From positions 1 to 10,866 of the forward strand of contig CALZFJ010000035.1 in assembly GCA_945645715.1 (NCBI GenBank): a DNA stretch of 10,866 nucleotides, in the 5' to 3' direction. Below, one piece after another: positions 7,039-10,866 of this stretch. This DNA comes from an uncultured Prevotellaceae bacterium (lineage in GTDB: Bacteria > Bacteroidota > Bacteroidia > Bacteroidales > Muribaculaceae). Numbering within the stretch: position 1 is the stretch's first letter; each line of letters opens with the position of its first letter. The translations under genes were made by a program, and so were the position numbers. The notes below the pieces were generated by a model that searched no databases, was not told the DNA's origin, and saw nothing but the letters and a program-made list of their open reading frames with translations.

Positions 7039-8676
7039 ATGGCAAAAGAAATTAAATTCGATATCAAGGCTCGTGAAGAGCTGAAGAAAGGCGTTGATGC
7101 ACTTAGCAACGCAGTGAAGGTGACACTTGGCCCGAAAGGACGCAATGTGATTATCGAGAAGAAGTTTGGTGCTCCCCACATCACAAAAGATGGTGTGACA
7201 GTAGCAAAGGAAGTGGAGCTTGAGGACCAGTTCCAGAACATGGGCGCACAGCTCGTGAAGGAAGTAGCCTCGAAGACAGGTGACGATGCAGGTGACGGAA
7301 CAACCACTGCAACAGTGCTTGCACAGGCAATTGTGAACACCGGACTGAAGAACGTGGCAGCAGGTGCAAATCCTATCGACATCAAGCGTGGTATCGACAA
7401 GGCAGTTGCCAAGGTGGTTGAGGCTATCAAGGCACAGGCTGAGGAAGTGGGCGACGACTTCGAGAAGATTGAGAATGTGGCACGCATTTCAGCCAACAAC
7501 GACTCTGAAATTGGCCAGCTCATTGCCGAAGCAATGAAGAAAGTGAAGAAAGAGGGCGTAATCACAGTGGAGGAAGCTAAGGGTACCGACACCAGCGTAG
7601 ATGTGGTGGAAGGTATGCAGTTCGACCGTGGTTACATCTCACCGTACTTCGTTACCAACTCGGAGCGTATGGAGTGCGAGATGGATCACCCCTATATTCT
7701 TCTCTACGACAAGAAGATTTCATCACTCAAAGATATGCTCCCAATCCTCGAAGCAACAGCACAGAGCGGACGTCCGCTGCTCATCATAGCTGAGGACGTA
7801 GATAGCGAGGCGCTTGCAACACTCGTGGTGAACCGTCTGCGCGGCTCACTCAAGGTGTGCGCAGTGAAGGCTCCAGGCTTTGGCGACCGTCGCAAGGAGA
7901 TGCTTCAGGATATCGCAATCCTTACACAGGGCGTAGTAATCTCTGAAGAGAAGGGCTTGAAACTTGAAAGCGCTACTATCGACTTGCTCGGTAGCGCAGA
8001 GAAAGTAACCGTGAACAAGGAGAACACTACTATCGTGAACGGTGCCGGAGAGAAAGAGTGCATCGCAGAGCGTGTGGCACAAATCAAGGCCCAGATTGAG
8101 ACTACCAAGTCGAGCTACGACAAGGAGAAACTCCAGGAGCGTCTTGCAAAGCTTGCAGGAGGTGTGGCAGTTCTCTACATCGGAGCACCGTCGGAGGTTG
8201 AGATGAAGGAGAAGAAAGACCGCGTAGATGATGCATTAAGCGCAACACGTGCAGCCGTAGCCGAGGGTATCGTACCCGGTGGTGGTGTAGCATATATCCG
8301 CGCAATCAAGAGCCTCGACGGCTTGAAGGGTGATAATGAAGATGAGACCACCGGTATCGAAATCATTCGCCGTGCCATTGAGGAGCCTCTTCGCCAGATT
8401 GTGGCAAATGCCGGACTTGAGGGCGCAGTGATTGTGCAAAAGGTGAAAGACGGTGAAGGCGACTTCGGATATAATGCCCGCACCGACCAGTATGAGAACC
8501 TTCTCAAGTCGGGTGTAATCGACCCTGCTAAGGTAACTCGTGTTGCACTTGAGAACGCTGCATCAATTGCAGGAATGTTCCTCACCACTGAGTGTGTGAT
8601 TGCCGAGAAGAAGGAGGAGAATCCTGCTCCTGCAATGCCAAATCCGGGCATGGGCGGCATGGGTGGAATGATGTAA
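7039..8676 (+). CDS. groEL: Chaperonin GroEL (60 kDa)
   Basis: GroEL forms a double heptameric ring that encloses unfolded cytoplasmic proteins and folds them in an ATP cycle with GroES. At 545 residues it is full length. Visible landmarks are the ATP site (LGPKGRNV at 30-37, D86-GTTT at 86-90), the apical substrate-binding region (about 190-375), the catalytic aspartate D398 in DRVDDALSATRAAV, the nucleotide-contact segment GIVPGGGVAY (410-419), and the flexible Gly-Met-rich tail from about 536. Codon use appears more restricted than in upstream genes, as expected for high expression. It ends in tandem TAA codons followed by a strong terminator. No second chaperonin copy is present in the window. 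Confidence 0.99.
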   Translation: MAKEIKFDIKAREELKKGVDALSNAVKVTLGPKGRNVIIEKKFGAPHITKDGVTVAKEVELEDQFQNMGAQLVKEVASKTGDDAGDGTTTATVLAQAIVNTGLKNVAAGANPIDIKRGIDKAVAKVVEAIKAQAEEVGDDFEKIENVARISANNDSEIGQLIAEAMKKVKKEGVITVEEAKGTDTSVDVVEGMQFDRGYISPYFVTNSERMECEMDHPYILLYDKKISSLKDMLPILEATAQSGRPLLIIAEDVDSEALATLVVNRLRGSLKVCAVKAPGFGDRRKEMLQDIAILTQGVVISEEKGLKLESATIDLLGSAEKVTVNKENTTIVNGAGEKECIAERVAQIKAQIETTKSSYDKEKLQERLAKLAGGVAVLYIGAPSEVEMKEKKDRVDDALSATRAAVAEGIVPGGGVAYIRAIKSLDGLKGDNEDETTGIEIIRRAIEEPLRQIVANAGLEGAVIVQKVKDGEGDFGYNARTDQYENLLKSGVIDPAKVTRVALENAASIAGMFLTTECVIAEKKEENPAPAMPNPGMGGMGGMM

Positions 8677-8700
8677 TAAATCCACGATTTCCGATATAAT

Positions 8701-8730
8701 AAAAAAAGAGGCTTTCGGGCCTCTTTTTTT
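8701..8730. terminator. Bidirectional intrinsic terminator between groEL and the antiporter gene
   Basis: A perfect 12-base inverted repeat, AAAAAAAGAGGC (8701-8712) and GCCTCTTTTTTT (8719-8730), surrounds the six-base loop TTTCGG. The stem has a GC core and a run of seven T on its 3' side on either strand, so it can stop transcripts from groEL and from the convergent antiporter gene, whose stop codon is 48 bases beyond it. Confidence 0.93.
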
Positions 8731-8778
8731 GTACCATTATGTGAGCTAATGTGAAGCTGTGTCATTTGTTGAGCGGGA

Positions 8779-10077
8779 TTATGCTACCGGCTTGGGAAAG
8801 CGGAAGATGATTGAGAGAGCCACCATTAGCACAAGGAATGCGGGATAATACATATATTCCACAAAAGAGACCGGGGAGAGACCCGAAAGCCCGGCTGCGA
8901 GGAGAGCCTGTGCGCCGTAGGGGAGAATGCTTTGCACGATGCACGAGCAGGTGTCGAGAATGCTCGCCACTTTGCGCGGTTGCAGGTGGAATTGGTCGGC
9001 AATGCGTTTCGATAGTTCACCTACGGTAATTATTGCGATGGTATTGTTGGCAGTGCATACGTTTACCACGCTCACGAGCAGTGCGATGCACGACTGTGCT
9101 CCGCGAGCACCGCTGATGTGGCGTGTGAGCCAGTTGATGATGAAGTGGATTCCGCCATTGTGCTTGATTAGTCCGAGAAGCCCCGAGGCGAGTAGAGTGA
9201 CAACGATGAGGTCGCCCATTCCGGTGATGCCTTCGCCCATAGCCGTCATCATCGCAATTGAGCCAATATCGGTGCAGCCCATAGCGATAGCGATTGATGT
9301 GATGATGCCGAGAAGCAGCACGATGAGAACGTTCACGCCGGCAGCAGCCGTTACAATTACCACGAGATATGGGATAATCAGAGCGTAGTTATGCCCTTCG
9401 GGGATAGATACTGTAGTAGGCATCACGCTTATCACGATGTAGAGCAGGAGAGTGAGCAGAGCGGCAGGAATTGCTATGAAGCAATTGGCGCGGAACTTGT
9501 CGCTCATGCGGCAATCCTGGCTGCGGGTGGCAGCAATAGTGGTGTCGGAGATGAAAGAGAGGTTGTCGCCAAAGAAGGCACCGCCTATGACTACGGCAAC
9601 GAGAAAGGGCGTTTCAACACCGATATTCCCGGCAATCTCGGTGGCAAATGGAGTGAGGGCCACCACAGTACCTACCGATGTGCCGATGGAGACCGAAATG
9701 AAGCAAGCGGAGATGAATATTCCGGGGATAATAAGCTGTGTAGGGAGCGTCTGCAGTGCAAGGGCGACTGTTGCATCAATAGCACCTATGCTTTTTGCAA
9801 GGGAGGCAAATGCGCCGGCAAGGATAAAAATCCATATCATATATAATACATTGGCATTAGCAGCTCCACGCGAGAAAATCTCAATTCGCTTCGACAGATT
9901 GATACCATGGGTGGTGACAACAGCCCAGGTTACAGCCAAGATGAAAGCCACCGAAACCGGTACTTTATAGAAATCGCCTACGGCAATTGAAACACCAAGG
10001 TAGAACGCCAGAAAAACAAATATAGGCGAAAGAGCAAGAAAACCTTGCCGCTTGGTAGGTGCAACGTCGATTGTCAT
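8779..10077 (-). CDS. NhaC-family Na+/H+ antiporter
   Basis: This 432-residue inner-membrane protein is expected to exchange sodium for protons, or related substrates, and contribute to pH and sodium balance. It is hydrophobic along nearly its whole length, with about ten or more membrane segments. Family marks are GTSVGT (132-137), the long conserved GGAFFGDNLSFISDTT (165-180) carrying acidic residues D171 and D178, ANNT (343-346), and DTCSCIVQSILPYGAQ (375-390). The length fits the shorter subgroup of the NhaC superfamily; some relatives exchange malate/lactate or other organic ions, so the substrate is not certain. It is convergent with groEL and divergent from the PAP2 gene. The ATG lies seven bases downstream of a GAGAGA purine stretch. 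Confidence 0.9.
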   Translation of the reverse strand: MTIDVAPTKRQGFLALSPIFVFLAFYLGVSIAVGDFYKVPVSVAFILAVTWAVVTTHGINLSKRIEIFSRGAANANVLYMIWIFILAGAFASLAKSIGAIDATVALALQTLPTQLIIPGIFISACFISVSIGTSVGTVVALTPFATEIAGNIGVETPFLVAVVIGGAFFGDNLSFISDTTIAATRSQDCRMSDKFRANCFIAIPAALLTLLLYIVISVMPTTVSIPEGHNYALIIPYLVVIVTAAAGVNVLIVLLLGIITSIAIAMGCTDIGSIAMMTAMGEGITGMGDLIVVTLLASGLLGLIKHNGGIHFIINWLTRHISGARGAQSCIALLVSVVNVCTANNTIAIITVGELSKRIADQFHLQPRKVASILDTCSCIVQSILPYGAQALLAAGLSGLSPVSFVEYMYYPAFLVLMVALSIIFRFPKPVA

Positions 10078-10105
10078 AATCTCTCAAAATTTACTGATTT
10101 GGTTG

Positions 10106-10113
10106 CAAAATTA
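10106..10113 (-). promoter_or_regulatory. Candidate -7 element for the antiporter gene
   Basis: On the minus strand this reads TAATTTTG, a full match to the Bacteroidota TAnnTTTG box. It lies about 28 bases before the antiporter start codon, giving a short leader. No good TTG box is visible 19-21 bases further upstream, so the call rests on the -7 element alone. Confidence 0.45.
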
Positions 10114-10208
10114 GTGATTTTTTTGATGAATTATAACGATAGAATTAAAAATGAGGGCATAGTATGTTTAATTTGTAACAATTCTTTTCATATTTGGACA
10201 TAAGTTAG

Positions 10209-10216
10209 TATCTTTG
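10209..10216 (+). promoter_or_regulatory. Candidate -7 element for the PAP2 gene
   Basis: TATCTTTG fully matches TAnnTTTG and lies 97 bases before the PAP2 start codon. A TTTG at 10193-10196 is only 12 bases upstream, too close for the usual -33 spacing, so the upstream box is weak. The implied leader of about 90 bases includes a six-base inverted repeat, TCAAGT (10244-10249) and ACTTGA (10261-10266). Confidence 0.5.
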
Positions 10217-10313
10217 TTTCATAGAAAAAAGAAGTCGAATCGGTCAAGTATCGGCAGACAACTTGATGGATTGCAAAATTATCACTCTGTAGAGCATGAA
10301 ATTTGACTGAATT

Positions 10314-10866
10314 ATGCTTAAAAATATCGTTTCATATAGTATATTGCTGATTTTGGTTAGCTCGTGGACTGTGAGGTCACTTGCTAATGAGGTATTATCA
10401 GCGGATGCCGGAGTTGACAGCATTCCTGTAGCCGACGTCACAGGTGATTCACCGATGAGTGACACCATAGGGTGTGATGCGGCATCGCAGGTGACTGACC
10501 ACAAAAAATCCTATTCCTACAATGTGTCGAAGCGAGATTTCTACAAGATGCTCTATGCCGGAGTGCCGCTGATTGGCGCAGGGCTGTCGGTGCAAGCATC
10601 GAATGACAATTTTAAGAGCTTCCGCAATGAATATGCCAAGCAATATAATACGCACTACGACGATTTCCTCCAGTATTCGCCGGCAGCCGTGATGCTGGGA
10701 ATGAAAGCTCTCGGGGTGGAAGGTCGAAGTTCGTGGGGCAGAATGGCTGTATCCGACGCTTTTTCTATAGCTTTGATGGCAAGTGTGGTGAATACGCTGA
10801 AGCATACGGTGAAAGAGAAGCGACCCGATGGCTCAAACAGTCGCTCTTTCCCCTCGGGACACACGG
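10314..10866 (+). CDS. PAP2-family phosphatase (3' end outside window)
   Basis: PAP2 enzymes remove phosphate from lipid phosphates such as undecaprenyl diphosphate, phosphatidate or lipid A, usually on the periplasmic side. The visible 184 residues start with a signal-like N-terminus (hydrophobic 5-18, possible cleavage after SLA at 22-24), then a polar linker (about 25-74). Hydrophobic stretches follow near 80-93 and 144-160. The first two catalytic motifs are present: K163-x6-R170-P171, and P180-S-G-H183 right at the window edge. The third motif (SR...H) would lie beyond the window. ATG at 10314 is the first start that gives the signal peptide, with a stop codon shortly upstream in frame. 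The frame stays open to base 10866. The substrate is unknown; relatives include lipid A phosphatases and undecaprenyl-diphosphate phosphatases. Confidence 0.87.
   Translation, partial: MLKNIVSYSILLILVSSWTVRSLANEVLSADAGVDSIPVADVTGDSPMSDTIGCDAASQVTDHKKSYSYNVSKRDFYKMLYAGVPLIGAGLSVQASNDNFKSFRNEYAKQYNTHYDDFLQYSPAAVMLGMKALGVEGRSSWGRMAVSDAFSIALMASVVNTLKHTVKEKRPDGSNSRSFPSGHT

Larger units (their letters stand above)
10078..10313. other. AT-rich divergent intergenic region
   Basis: This 236-base spacer separates the minus-strand antiporter gene from the plus-strand PAP2 gene. Besides the two candidate -7 boxes it contains an exact 11-base direct repeat, TTGCAAAATTA, at 10103-10113 and 10271-10281, and a weak leader hairpin at 10244-10266. 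No small open reading frame with convincing coding character was seen. Confidence 0.7.

Noticed and set aside
6903..7592. 229-residue minus-strand open frame opposite groES/groEL
   Set aside because: Ser/Ala/Phe-rich low-complexity product, fully antisense to groESL. Long antisense frames are a common result of biased codon use in groEL.
8175..8765. 196-residue minus-strand open frame opposite the groEL 3' end
   Set aside because: It spans the groEL terminator and has no recognisable domain; explained by groEL codon bias.
8927..9970. Several plus-strand open frames of 150-170 residues opposite the antiporter gene
   Set aside because: Their products are Met/Ile/Thr-rich or compositionally odd and antisense to a complete NhaC-family gene.

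Overview
The window looks like chromosomal core DNA from a Bacteroidota bacterium, most likely order Bacteroidales, possibly Muribaculaceae; the family-level placement is only an impression from protein style. The evidence is A-rich gene leaders that mostly lack Shine-Dalgarno sequences, TAnnTTTG-type promoter elements, a GroEL with a GGM-rich tail, and Bacteroidales-like versions of Fmt, ClC and the antiporter. No mobile element, CRISPR array, tRNA, rRNA or phage gene was seen.

Positions 1-6570 hold five plus-strand genes with gaps of 24, 24, 66 and 45 bases and no visible terminator between them, so they may be co-transcribed. In order they are: the 3' part of tsaC (first step of t6A tRNA modification); a WbaP/WcaJ-like polyprenyl-phosphate sugar-1-phosphate transferase; a ClC chloride channel/transporter with a CBS pair; fmt (formylation of initiator tRNA); and an EptA/CptA-like phosphoethanolamine transferase. 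The run mixes translation housekeeping with envelope glycan and lipid modification.

Positions 6571-6720 form a compact control region in front of groES-groEL (6721-8676). It holds repeated TGACAA/TTGGCA half-sites arranged as imperfect 13-base dyads, a plausible Bacteroidota-type promoter that overlaps them, and a short leader with two mutually exclusive GC hairpins. No CIRCE element is present. groEL ends at a strong, nearly symmetric terminator (8701-8730) that can serve both strands.

Positions 8779-10077 encode, on the minus strand, an NhaC-family Na+/H+ antiporter convergent with groEL. A 236-base AT-rich divergent region (10078-10313) carries candidate promoters for both directions. From 10314 to the window end is the 5' part of a PAP2-family phosphatase with a signal-like N-terminus.

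Most of the window is ordinary. The best lead is the repeated dyad in front of groESL. It could be the operator of a heat-shock regulator other than HrcA/CIRCE, but that remains an inference from sequence layout.
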